A stretch of 6,362 nucleotides of DNA from Planctomycetales bacterium (GCA_025997475.1 BNUQ01000078.1:1-6362); one strand, 5' to 3'. Numbered from the stretch's first letter, positions 1 to 6,340 are shown. The notes: generated from the sequence alone by a model not told the origin. Numbers and translations are program-made.

Positions 1-22
1 CGCCGAAAACAATTTTTTATCC

Positions 23-106
23 TCACCTACAATGAAAAACAGAATCTAATAAAACTAAAAACACTAATAAAGCGATTATTATCGTCATAAAACCCGGAAA
101 ATACAT
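23..106 (-). CDS. Possible 27-residue hydrophobic peptide, left-arm duplicate
   Basis: This is the mirror copy of the frame at 6257-6340, with the same sequence and the same doubts. Nothing else was recognised in bases 1-160. Confidence 0.25.
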   Translation of the reverse strand: MYFPGFMTIIIALLVFLVLLDSVFHCR

Positions 107-160
107 CGAGTTACTCGCGCTTACGGGTTACGCTTTGACCGGTGAATGTTGTGTCTAATT

Positions 161-1357
161 TTATACGTATTTCCACGTTTTGCAAAGAAGCGCGTAGGCG
201 GTGATGATTTTTTGCATTTCGTGAAAATATGAATAATTCTTATATTTTTGCGCGAGGGCTAATTCGGCGGTAATTAAACTTTGCCGATAGGGCGGATTTT
301 CATAAATTTTCAGAATCGCTTCACCGATAGCGACGGGGTTAGTGGCGTCAACTAAAACGCCAGCCCCCTCCATTTGTTCAATATGTCCCGCGATGTTTGA
401 CAGTATCAACGGACAGCCATACGCGGCGGCTTCCAATGGCGGCAAGTTATTGGGACCTAAAAGCGACACATAAGTCATCGCCAAAGCATTTCTATACAAA
501 TACGCCAATGTCGGACGTTCGACAAATCCTAACACTTCCACTTGCTTTTCCAGACGGTGTTGACGAATTGCCGCCTTGACATTGTCTAAATTACCATAAT
601 CGGCACCGACAAAATAGCAATTGATGAACGTATTTTGCGTGTCCCGCAACCACGCTATCGCCGCAACTAATGCGATATGGTTTTTATGCGCCCAAAATTG
701 CGCCGGATAAAAAATAAACGGCGATTTAATCCCCCCTCCTTCTTTCCCGTCATCATTATCAAAACAAAAATTGGGAATCGGGAAAGGGATAGTGTGAATC
801 TTTGCCGCCGGCACCGGATAATTAGCCAGAATTTCTTGCTTTCCGGTTTTATTGCCGGTAATAATATAGGTGGCGCGATAGAGCATTTTTTGATATAGAT
901 TTTCCCGACAATCCCATTTCCACCCGACGGTGCTCATTTCCGGGAAACAAGGAAGCAGGCGGTGACCCAAGTCCCAAACGGTAAAAACATAAGGGACGGT
1001 AGTGTCAACTTCGTATGGTCCCAGTAGCCATAATAAATCAATTTGTTTCTCGTGTAAAATATCGTCAAACAGCGACGATAGTCCTTGCCGCCGGTAACGT
1101 TTGGACAACACTCGTTTTATTTTGTGTAATATACGTTTTATTTTATAGGCAAGGCGCTTTTTTCTTTTTTTTCTGGATAAATTGACATAAAATATTTTAT
1201 TTTCACTAAATTCTTCAGGCAAAGACGAGTCCGCAAAAAAGAAAAACACTTCATCGTCGCCATTCGTGGCGCTGATGTCTTTTTTCACGGTTTCAAATAA
1301 GGTGTAGGCGCCGCCGGCGTCTGGACGCGCGTTGCCGCCGTAAATTCCTATGCGCAC
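161..1357 (-). CDS. GT4-type glycosyltransferase, left-arm duplicate
   Basis: This is the exact reverse-complement copy of the glycosyltransferase at 5006-6202: the same 398 residues, GTG start, GGAGGG ribosome binding site (1364-1369) and 10-base overlap with the cupin gene at 1348-1357. The motifs are the same, including GPNNLPPLE with Gly at the first EX7E position. Because the arms look like a fold-back, it should not be counted as a second gene of the genome unless independent reads confirm the duplication. Confidence 0.9.
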   Translation of the reverse strand: MRIGIYGGNARPDAGGAYTLFETVKKDISATNGDDEVFFFFADSSLPEEFSENKIFYVNLSRKKRKKRLAYKIKRILHKIKRVLSKRYRRQGLSSLFDDILHEKQIDLLWLLGPYEVDTTVPYVFTVWDLGHRLLPCFPEMSTVGWKWDCRENLYQKMLYRATYIITGNKTGKQEILANYPVPAAKIHTIPFPIPNFCFDNDDGKEGGGIKSPFIFYPAQFWAHKNHIALVAAIAWLRDTQNTFINCYFVGADYGNLDNVKAAIRQHRLEKQVEVLGFVERPTLAYLYRNALAMTYVSLLGPNNLPPLEAAAYGCPLILSNIAGHIEQMEGAGVLVDATNPVAIGEAILKIYENPPYRQSLITAELALAQKYKNYSYFHEMQKIITAYALLCKTWKYV

Positions 1358-1782
1358 GGCTTGCCCTCCGGCGATAATTGGCGCGGTTCAAAACGGGTCT
1401 TATCGTTTTCCCCCGCGTAGGGTCCCTGTTTTATTTCATACATTTCCACATCGGCAAGCACCTCAAAGCCGTGTCCGCCCGCCGCCAACAGAATAATGTC
1501 GCCGCCTTCCAATATCCGTGAACAGACATATTCTTGTTCGTCGGTATAAAAATCGGTTTTCAGTTTTCCCCGTTTGATGACCAGAACTTCTTTGGTGTAT
1601 AACACTTCCCGCTTCACAATGTTATGAACGTGCGGCGGAATGATATGACCGGCGGCGTGGTTCATATAAGCGAGTTGCTGAGAAAAATCCGGCGGCGTGA
1701 AAAAAACAACGCCGTTATCCGCGTAGTTATTCCGGATGATGAGCGCCAGAATTTGCTTATTATGTAAAACGTGTTCAATCAT
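1348..1782 (-). CDS. Small cupin-domain protein, left-arm duplicate
   Basis: This is the identical reverse-complement copy of the cupin gene at 4581-5015, with the same 144 residues, ATG start, HVH metal pair and GGHGFE second motif. It overlaps the left-arm glycosyltransferase by 10 bases. It is most likely the same genomic gene seen twice through the fold-back. Confidence 0.78.
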   Translation of the reverse strand: MIEHVLHNKQILALIIRNNYADNGVVFFTPPDFSQQLAYMNHAAGHIIPPHVHNIVKREVLYTKEVLVIKRGKLKTDFYTDEQEYVCSRILEGGDIILLAAGGHGFEVLADVEMYEIKQGPYAGENDKTRFEPRQLSPEGKPCA

Positions 1783-2010
1783 AGTTTCCCGCCGATATTT
1801 CAATAAACCGGTTTAATCATCACCAAAATTTTATCGCGGCTACGTCCGCTCCGTAAATCATTGAGTTTTTTGGCAAAAACCATCAAGCGCCTTCATTACT
1901 TCTCTTCCGTGCCGCTGTAAAAAATAAAAAAGTGCGGACACGGAATTTGATAAACATTCTTTTTCATTTCTCACCAATGCACATCTTGCACCGCAGAAAG
2001 AACTCCGGCG

Positions 2011-2217
2011 CTATTTCAACCGCTCGATTTCCGCGACCGTCAAGCCGGTAAATTTCGCGATGTCCGACAACGAAAAATCGCTCGCCAACATACTGCGGGC
2101 AATTGCGGCTTTACCTCGCGCCTCCCCCCGCGCTTCCCCTCGCGCTTCACTCCGCGCTTCAATGCCGGCGGTAATCCCCGACTCCACTAAAAAGTCCTCT
2201 AATGTCTGTGCGCTCAT
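2011..2217 (-). CDS. Putative intragenic short Rpn product, left-arm duplicate
   Basis: This is the reverse-complement copy of the 68-residue internal frame at 4146-4352, with the same GGAGGAG site at 2224-2230. It is listed for completeness; in the genome it is probably the same locus. Confidence 0.55.
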   Translation of the reverse strand: MSAQTLEDFLVESGITAGIEARSEARGEARGEARGKAAIARSMLASDFSLSDIAKFTGLTVAEIERLK

Positions 2218-2847
2218 TTGATACTCCTCCATTAATGTTGCCATATTCGCTTGCGCTATCACCTGCAAATATGCCCGAAATTTACTGATACTTTTTTGCC
2301 GTAACGCTTGTTTCATTAACCGCTCTAACGACTGCGCGTCCAAACCCGCGCGCAACTGCTTCAACCATAAATTATCCTCGGCGTTCAATTCCGGCGCAAT
2401 CACAATTTGTAGCGGCATAACCCAACCGGTAATTTCATAAATACCGCTTCCTTGCTCAACGATTTTGCCGCCCTGTTCGCGCAGATAAGCCAATACTTTT
2501 TGCGGATAACGCGATACGGCAAAGGTAATCGTTAAATCCGCCAACGTGATATTTTCAATCGCGCAATAAAGATAGCCGTAAGCCAGACCGCGATGAAAAT
2601 CAGCCAACGCCAAATAATCGTCGGGAGATTTATATTCGACGATATTGTGCGTCCGAAAAATCCGCCCGATATTTTTCTTAATCACCACCTCGGCGGGCTT
2701 TTTAATGACCAACACGTCAATTCGTAACGGCTCGGTGTTTAGTTGATGTTCGGGCTCAAAAGTAAGCACGTCGCTGTAATCGCGCAATTACAATTGTAGT
2801 GCATCGCAAAACGCCGGATGCCAGAGAATTTTCGAGGTGTCGTCCAT
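2011..2847 (-). pseudogene. Rpn-like nuclease gene with nonsense codon, left-arm duplicate
   Basis: This is the reverse-complement copy of 3516-4352, with the same start (ATG ending at 2847), the same AAGGA site (2857-2861), the same TAA at codon 20 (2788-2790) and the same nuclease motifs. The stop codon appears in both arms, but the arms probably derive from one molecule, so this is not independent confirmation of the mutation. Confidence 0.78.
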
Positions 2848-2958
2848 TGATAATTATCCTTGTCCGCAACTTTTTATCGCGGTTAGAAAACGCCGAGCGC
2901 TTTCAATTACTCTTTTTTTCACCGATGCACATTTCGCACCGCAGAAAGAACTCCGGCG

Positions 2959-3153
2959 CTATTTCAACCGCTCTATTTCCGCAACCGTCAAGCCGGTAAA
3001 TTTCGCGATGTCCGACAGCGAAAAATCACTCGCCAACATACTGCGGGCAATCTCGGCTTTACCTTCAGCCTTACCCCGTTCTTTACTCCGCGCTTCGATG
3101 TGTGCGGTAATCCCAGATTCCACTAAAAAGTTTTCCAAGGTTTGTGCGCTCAT
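2959..3153 (-). CDS. Putative intragenic short product of the second Rpn paralogue
   Basis: The paralogue keeps the same internal translation signal: GGAGGAG (3160-3166 on the - strand), a 6-base gap and an ATG ending at 3153. It gives a 64-residue protein, MSAQTLENFLVESGITAH followed by the shorter charged repeat and an unchanged C-terminal segment. Conservation of both site and spacing in two diverged copies supports a functional internal start, although the short distance between the copies makes this weak evidence. If these are antitoxins, the repeat-length difference may set which long form each one recognises; that is inference. Confidence 0.55.
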   Translation of the reverse strand: MSAQTLENFLVESGITAHIEARSKERGKAEGKAEIARSMLASDFSLSDIAKFTGLTVAEIERLK

Positions 3154-3273
3154 TTGATACTCCTCCATCAATGTTGCCATATTCGCTTGCGCTATCGCCT
3201 GCAAATATGCCCGAAATTTACTGATACTTTTTTGCCGTAAGGCTTGTTTCATTAACCGCTCTAACGACTGCGC
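2959..3273 (-). CDS. C-terminal part of a second Rpn-like nuclease (paralogue)
   Basis: This is the 3' end of a gene running from the fold-back junction to a stop at 2959. It begins at AQSLERLMKQALRQK, matching the downstream paralogue from its residue A151 (counting from TTG 3576) to the end. Visible differences are few: VIAQ to AIAQ, EDFL to ENFL, TAG to TAH, and the charged repeat is ARSKERGKAEGKAE, four residues shorter. The nuclease half lies beyond the junction and is not in the window, so it cannot be judged intact. The ATG at 3252 corresponds to an internal methionine, not a gene start, and lacks a convincing ribosome binding site. Upstream of the junction the frame runs into antisense sequence and is not native. 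Confidence 0.8.
   Translation of the reverse strand, partial: AQSLERLMKQALRQKSISKFRAYLQAIAQANMATLMEEYQMSAQTLENFLVESGITAHIEARSKERGKAEGKAEIARSMLASDFSLSDIAKFTGLTVAEIERLK
3094..3269. other. Single-copy spacer (loop) between the inverted arms
   Basis: This 176-base stretch is the only part of the window without a reverse-complement partner. On the - strand it encodes the middle of the Rpn-like paralogue's C-terminal half, colinear with the full-length copy, so it is the natural continuation of the left arm. On the + strand the right arm joins it abruptly at 3270, in the middle of the alanine/arginine/glutamate-rich repeat of the same gene. The fold-back breakpoint therefore lies at 3269/3270. Confidence 0.95.
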
Positions 3274-3404
3274 GGAGTAAAGAACGGGGTAAGGCTGAAG
3301 GTAAAGCCGAGATTGCCCGCAGTATGTTGGCGAGTGATTTTTCGCTGTCGGACATCGCGAAATTTACCGGCTTGACGGTTGCGGAAATAGAGCGGTTGAA
3401 ATAG
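3270..3404 (+). pseudogene. Truncated 3' end of the Rpn paralogue at right-arm edge
   Basis: The right arm opens in frame inside the paralogue, at the ARSKERGKAEGKAE repeat, and keeps 44 codons plus the TAG stop at 3402-3404. It has no start: read upstream through the spacer, the frame is antisense and reaches a TGA at 3222-3224 without an ATG. It does not include the internal ATG of the complete version. It exists only because of the fold-back junction. Confidence 0.85.
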
Positions 3405-3444
3405 CGCCGGAGTTCTTTCTGCGGTGCGAAATGTGCATCGGTGA
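3270..3444 (+). repeat. Direct repeat, upstream unit (Rpn 3' end plus flank)
   Basis: This is near-identical to 4206-4392. The units differ by a 12-base (four-codon) length change in the charged repeat and scattered substitutions. Similarity continues 40 bases past the stop codons (3405-3444 against 4353-4392, 37 of 40 identical), so the flank was duplicated along with the gene. On the left arm the longer version of this pair is 2919-3273 against 1971-2337. Confidence 0.85.
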
Positions 3445-3501
3445 AAAAAAGAGTAATTGAAAGCGCTCGGCGTTTTCTAACCGCGATAAAAAGTTGCGGA
3501 C

Positions 3502-3506
3502 AAGGA
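3502..3506 (+). promoter_or_regulatory. Ribosome binding site setting the true Rpn start
   Basis: AAGGA lies nine bases before ATG 3516 and decides that the gene begins there, 19 codons upstream of the TAA, and not at the TTG directly after the stop. The mirror site is at 2857-2861. Confidence 0.65.
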
Positions 3507-4132
3507 TAATTATCAATGGACGACACCTCGAAAATTCTCTGGCATCCGGCGTTTTGCGATGCACTACAATTGTAATTGCGCGATTACAGCGACGTGCTTA
3601 CTTTTGAGCCCGAACATCAACTAAACACCGAGCCGTTACGAATTGACGTGTTGGTCATTAAAAAGCCCGCCGAGGTGGTGATTAAGAAAAATATCGGGCG
3701 GATTTTTCGGACGCACAATATCGTCGAATATAAATCTCCCGACGATTATTTGGCGTTGGCTGATTTTCATCGCGGTCTGGCTTACGGCTATCTTTATTGC
3801 GCGATTGAAAATATCACGTTGGCGGATTTAACGATTACCTTTGCCGTATCGCGTTATCCGCAAAAAGTATTGGCTTATCTGCGCGAACAGGGCGGCAAAA
3901 TCGTTGAGCAAGGAAGCGGTATTTATGAAATTACCGGTTGGGTTATGCCGCTACAAATTGTGATTGCGCCGGAATTGAACGCCGAGGATAATTTATGGTT
4001 GAAGCAGTTGCGCGCGGGTTTGGACGCGCAGTCGTTAGAGCGGTTAATGAAACAAGCGTTACGGCAAAAAAGTATCAGTAAATTTCGGGCATATTTGCAG
4101 GTGATAGCGCAAGCGAATATGGCAACATTAAT

Positions 4133-4139
4133 GGAGGAG
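4133..4139 (+). promoter_or_regulatory. Internal Shine-Dalgarno for the short Rpn product
   Basis: GGAGGAG sits within the coding sequence (codons for MEEY), six bases before an in-frame ATG. The protein sequence alone does not demand this codon choice: GGAGGAG arises from ATG-GAG-GAG, while Glu could equally be GAA, as in many of the gene's other Glu codons. Mirror at 2224-2230; the paralogue has the same site at 3160-3166 (- strand). Confidence 0.65.
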
Positions 4140-4145
4140 TATCAA

Positions 4146-4352
4146 ATGAGCGCACAGACATTAGAGGACTTTTTAGTGGAGTCGGGGATTACCGCCGGCA
4201 TTGAAGCGCGGAGTGAAGCGCGAGGGGAAGCGCGGGGGGAGGCGCGAGGTAAAGCCGCAATTGCCCGCAGTATGTTGGCGAGCGATTTTTCGTTGTCGGA
4301 CATCGCGAAATTTACCGGCTTGACGGTCGCGGAAATCGAGCGGTTGAAATAG
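4146..4352 (+). CDS. Putative intragenic short Rpn product (RpnS-like)
   Basis: Inside the broken Rpn-like gene, in the same frame, an ATG at 4146 is preceded by GGAGGAG (4133-4139) with a 6-base gap, one of the strongest ribosome binding sites in the window. It would give a 68-residue protein, starting MSAQTLEDFLVESGITAG, then the EARSEARGEARGEARGKA-type charged repeat, then the helix-turn-helix-like C-terminus. It contains none of the nuclease motifs. In E. coli, Rpn genes are known to encode such a C-terminal short form from an internal start, and it neutralises the long nuclease form. Here the short frame is intact while the long one carries a stop. The start is seen in the sequence; expression and antitoxin role are inferred from the family. 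Confidence 0.6.
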   Translation: MSAQTLEDFLVESGITAGIEARSEARGEARGEARGKAAIARSMLASDFSLSDIAKFTGLTVAEIERLK

Positions 4353-4392
4353 CGCCGGAGTTCTTTCTGCGGTGCAAGATGTGCATTGGTGA
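4206..4392 (+). repeat. Direct repeat, downstream unit (Rpn 3' end plus flank)
   Basis: This is the partner of 3270-3444. It contains the longer charged repeat (EARSEARGEARGEARGKA), the common C-terminal segment and the shared 40-base stretch after the stop, which starts CGCCGGAGTTCTTTCTGCGG. Beyond 4392 the two flanks diverge. Confidence 0.85.
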
Positions 4393-4580
4393 GAAATGAA
4401 AAAGAATGTTTATCAAATTCCGTGTCCGCACTTTTTTATTTTTTACAGCGGCACGGAAGAGAAGTAATGAAGGCGCTTGATGGTTTTTGCCAAAAAACTC
4501 AATGATTTACGGAGCGGACGTAGCCGCGATAAAATTTTGGTGATGATTAAACCGGTTTATTGAAATATCGGCGGGAAACT
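4353..4580 (+). other. Intergenic region between Rpn-like and cupin genes
   Basis: These 228 bases (mirror 1783-2010) hold no credible gene. They begin with the 40-base flank shared with the upstream paralogue. They also contain a possible stem, CCGTGTCCGC (4421-4430) pairing with GCGGCACGG (4448-4456) with one bulge around an 18-base T-rich loop. From about 4458 a stretch (AGAGAAGTAATGAAGGCGCTTGATGG) loosely resembles the region upstream of the intact Rpn start. No convincing promoter for the cupin-glycosyltransferase pair was identified, but this is where it should lie. Confidence 0.5.
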
Positions 4581-5015
4581 ATGATTGAACACGTTTTACA
4601 TAATAAGCAAATTCTGGCGCTCATCATCCGGAATAACTACGCGGATAACGGCGTTGTTTTTTTCACGCCGCCGGATTTTTCTCAGCAACTCGCTTATATG
4701 AACCACGCCGCCGGTCATATCATTCCGCCGCACGTTCATAACATTGTGAAGCGGGAAGTGTTATACACCAAAGAAGTTCTGGTCATCAAACGGGGAAAAC
4801 TGAAAACCGATTTTTATACCGACGAACAAGAATATGTCTGTTCACGGATATTGGAAGGCGGCGACATTATTCTGTTGGCGGCGGGCGGACACGGCTTTGA
4901 GGTGCTTGCCGATGTGGAAATGTATGAAATAAAACAGGGACCCTACGCGGGGGAAAACGATAAGACCCGTTTTGAACCGCGCCAATTATCGCCGGAGGGC
5001 AAGCCGTGCGCATAG
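4581..5015 (+). CDS. Small cupin-domain protein of polysaccharide locus
   Basis: This 144-residue single-domain protein has a cupin-like (double-stranded beta-helix) pattern. Counted from the ATG at 4581, it has the metal-ligand pair H51-V-H53 after a Gly-rich turn (G45HIIPPHVH), then E65 followed by six residues and G72 (cupin motif 1 with a longer insert). The second motif is GGDIILLAAGGHGFE (93-107) with H104 as the likely third ligand. Small cupins of this kind occur in surface-sugar gene clusters; whether this one is an isomerase, a binding protein or something else is unknown. The reading frame is open back to a TTG at 4560, but the ATG at 4581 has a GCGGGA-like site just before it and starts at MIEHVLH, where the domain begins. 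It is followed by the glycosyltransferase with a 10-base overlap, so the two are probably co-translated. The last 12 residues (RQLSPEGKPCA region) are encoded over that gene's ribosome binding site. Confidence 0.8.
   Translation: MIEHVLHNKQILALIIRNNYADNGVVFFTPPDFSQQLAYMNHAAGHIIPPHVHNIVKREVLYTKEVLVIKRGKLKTDFYTDEQEYVCSRILEGGDIILLAAGGHGFEVLADVEMYEIKQGPYAGENDKTRFEPRQLSPEGKPCA
4994..4999 (+). promoter_or_regulatory. Ribosome binding site of the glycosyltransferase
   Basis: GGAGGG lies six bases before GTG 5006, inside the end of the cupin gene. It supports the GTG start and translational coupling of the pair. Mirror at 1364-1369. Confidence 0.75.
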
Positions 5016-6202
5016 GAATTTACGGCGGCAACGCGCGTCCAGACGCCGGCGGCGCCTACACCTTATTTGAAACCGTGAAAAAAGACATCAGCGCCACGAA
5101 TGGCGACGATGAAGTGTTTTTCTTTTTTGCGGACTCGTCTTTGCCTGAAGAATTTAGTGAAAATAAAATATTTTATGTCAATTTATCCAGAAAAAAAAGA
5201 AAAAAGCGCCTTGCCTATAAAATAAAACGTATATTACACAAAATAAAACGAGTGTTGTCCAAACGTTACCGGCGGCAAGGACTATCGTCGCTGTTTGACG
5301 ATATTTTACACGAGAAACAAATTGATTTATTATGGCTACTGGGACCATACGAAGTTGACACTACCGTCCCTTATGTTTTTACCGTTTGGGACTTGGGTCA
5401 CCGCCTGCTTCCTTGTTTCCCGGAAATGAGCACCGTCGGGTGGAAATGGGATTGTCGGGAAAATCTATATCAAAAAATGCTCTATCGCGCCACCTATATT
5501 ATTACCGGCAATAAAACCGGAAAGCAAGAAATTCTGGCTAATTATCCGGTGCCGGCGGCAAAGATTCACACTATCCCTTTCCCGATTCCCAATTTTTGTT
5601 TTGATAATGATGACGGGAAAGAAGGAGGGGGGATTAAATCGCCGTTTATTTTTTATCCGGCGCAATTTTGGGCGCATAAAAACCATATCGCATTAGTTGC
5701 GGCGATAGCGTGGTTGCGGGACACGCAAAATACGTTCATCAATTGCTATTTTGTCGGTGCCGATTATGGTAATTTAGACAATGTCAAGGCGGCAATTCGT
5801 CAACACCGTCTGGAAAAGCAAGTGGAAGTGTTAGGATTTGTCGAACGTCCGACATTGGCGTATTTGTATAGAAATGCTTTGGCGATGACTTATGTGTCGC
5901 TTTTAGGTCCCAATAACTTGCCGCCATTGGAAGCCGCCGCGTATGGCTGTCCGTTGATACTGTCAAACATCGCGGGACATATTGAACAAATGGAGGGGGC
6001 TGGCGTTTTAGTTGACGCCACTAACCCCGTCGCTATCGGTGAAGCGATTCTGAAAATTTATGAAAATCCGCCCTATCGGCAAAGTTTAATTACCGCCGAA
6101 TTAGCCCTCGCGCAAAAATATAAGAATTATTCATATTTTCACGAAATGCAAAAAATCATCACCGCCTACGCGCTTCTTTGCAAAACGTGGAAATACGTAT
6201 AA
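5006..6202 (+). CDS. GT4-type glycosyltransferase (GT-B fold)
   Basis: This 398-residue protein has the length and layout of a family-4 glycosyltransferase, which moves a sugar from an activated nucleotide sugar to an acceptor on the cytoplasmic membrane face. The N-terminal Rossmann half opens with RIGIYGG and a GG pair at 15-16. Residues 122-139 (PYVFTVWDLGHRLLPCFP) fit the family's acceptor-side loop. The C-terminal half has the FYPAQFWAHKNH motif (215-226), the GFVERPTLAYLYRNA segment (277-291) and GPNNLPPLEA (301-310), the donor-binding region. The usual first Glu of EX7E is Gly301; Glu309 is kept. Residues 61-90 are strongly basic (RKKRKKR, KIKRILHKIKR), perhaps a surface that docks on anionic lipid. 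No signal peptide or membrane segment is seen. The GTG start is chosen because GGAGGG lies 6 bases before it and the gene overlaps the cupin gene by 10 bases. Donor and acceptor are unknown; family call firm, pathway inferred. Confidence 0.92.
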   Translation: MRIGIYGGNARPDAGGAYTLFETVKKDISATNGDDEVFFFFADSSLPEEFSENKIFYVNLSRKKRKKRLAYKIKRILHKIKRVLSKRYRRQGLSSLFDDILHEKQIDLLWLLGPYEVDTTVPYVFTVWDLGHRLLPCFPEMSTVGWKWDCRENLYQKMLYRATYIITGNKTGKQEILANYPVPAAKIHTIPFPIPNFCFDNDDGKEGGGIKSPFIFYPAQFWAHKNHIALVAAIAWLRDTQNTFINCYFVGADYGNLDNVKAAIRQHRLEKQVEVLGFVERPTLAYLYRNALAMTYVSLLGPNNLPPLEAAAYGCPLILSNIAGHIEQMEGAGVLVDATNPVAIGEAILKIYENPPYRQSLITAELALAQKYKNYSYFHEMQKIITAYALLCKTWKYV

Positions 6203-6256
6203 AATTAGACACAACATTCACCGGTCAAAGCGTAACCCGTAAGCGCGAGTAACTCG

Positions 6257-6340
6257 ATGTATTTTCCGGGTTTTATGACGATAATAATCGCTTTATTAGT
6301 GTTTTTAGTTTTATTAGATTCTGTTTTTCATTGTAGGTGA
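6257..6340 (+). CDS. Possible 27-residue hydrophobic peptide
   Basis: After the glycosyltransferase, an ATG at 6257 opens a frame MYFPGFMTIIIALLVFLVLL followed by DSVFHCR and TGA (6338-6340). Residues 7-20 form a strongly hydrophobic stretch that could span a membrane. A second in-frame ATG is at 6275. Neither has a good ribosome binding site. The stop overlaps a GTG (GTGA, 6337-6340) that opens a frame to the window edge (MRIKNCFR...), an arrangement seen in coupled genes. AT-rich DNA yields hydrophobic frames by chance, so this is a weak call. Confidence 0.25.
   Translation: MYFPGFMTIIIALLVFLVLLDSVFHCR

Larger units (their letters stand above)
1..3093. repeat. Left arm of window-spanning perfect inverted repeat
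   Basis: Base i of this arm is the complement of base 6363-i. I compared the window ends, the 1801-1980 intergenic stretch, the 2761-2880 stretch and the inner edge by eye and found no mismatch. The encoded proteins are identical in both arms. Pairing stops at 3093/3270 (C/G pair); the next pair, 3094/3269, is T/T. The arm holds the glycosyltransferase, the cupin gene, the broken Rpn-like gene and the last 44 codons of its paralogue, all on the - strand. Perfect identity over 3 kb implies a very recent event or an artefact. Confidence 0.97.
3516..4352 (+). pseudogene. Rpn-like PD-(D/E)XK nuclease gene with nonsense codon 20
   Basis: The gene should start at ATG 3516, which has AAGGA nine bases upstream. 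It reads MDDTSKILWHPAFCDALQL, then an in-frame TAA (3573-3575), then LRDYSDVLTFEPEHQLNTEP and on to residue 278. The first 19 codons look like the expected N-terminus of this family, and the frame is unbroken on both sides of the stop. A single change (for example GAA to TAA) is the simplest explanation; relatives as I remember them have Glu there. The body fits the Rpn / PD-(D/E)XK 'transposase' nuclease family: RID (catalytic-type Asp, codon 44) and IVEYKSPDDY (E71-x-K73). Further on come an EARG-type repeat (about 230-246) and a C-terminal helix-turn-helix-like end (FSLSDIAKFTGLTVAEIERL). Known Rpn proteins promote recombination or act in phage defence. As written, only a weak restart at TTG 3576 could make the nuclease domain, and no ribosome binding site supports it. 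A sequencing error is possible. Confidence 0.8.

Noticed and set aside
397..579. Open frame of 60 codons on the + strand (mirror 5784-5966)
   Set aside because: It is antisense to the glycosyltransferase, has no recognisable protein features, and exists only as a shadow of that gene's codon pattern.
677..898. Open frame of 73 codons on the + strand (mirror 5465-5686)
   Set aside because: It is antisense to the glycosyltransferase's motif-rich middle, so it is a shadow frame.
2799..3157. Two overlapping + strand frames (66 and 106 codons) and their mirrors at 3218-3564
   Set aside because: They are antisense to the start region of one Rpn-like gene and the 3' end of the other. They differ between the arms only because of the spacer, and show no ribosome binding site or domain.
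4200..4260. Short GC-rich tandem repeats as a CRISPR or regulatory repeat
   Set aside because: They are codon-level repeats encoding an EARG-type charged linker within the Rpn-like protein, with no spacer structure.
3576..4352. Treating TTG 3576 as the genuine start of the Rpn-like protein
   Set aside because: It directly follows the TAA, has no ribosome binding site, and an upstream ATG with AAGGA and a family-like N-terminus is in the same frame.
4560..4580. TTG 4560 as start of the cupin protein
   Set aside because: The seven extra codons have no ribosome binding site at the right distance, and the domain begins at ATG 4581.
6234..6274. Possible terminator after the glycosyltransferase (AACCCG pairing with CGGGTT)
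   Set aside because: The stem is only six base pairs with a 27-base loop and is followed by just four T residues. It also overlaps the possible micro-ORF.
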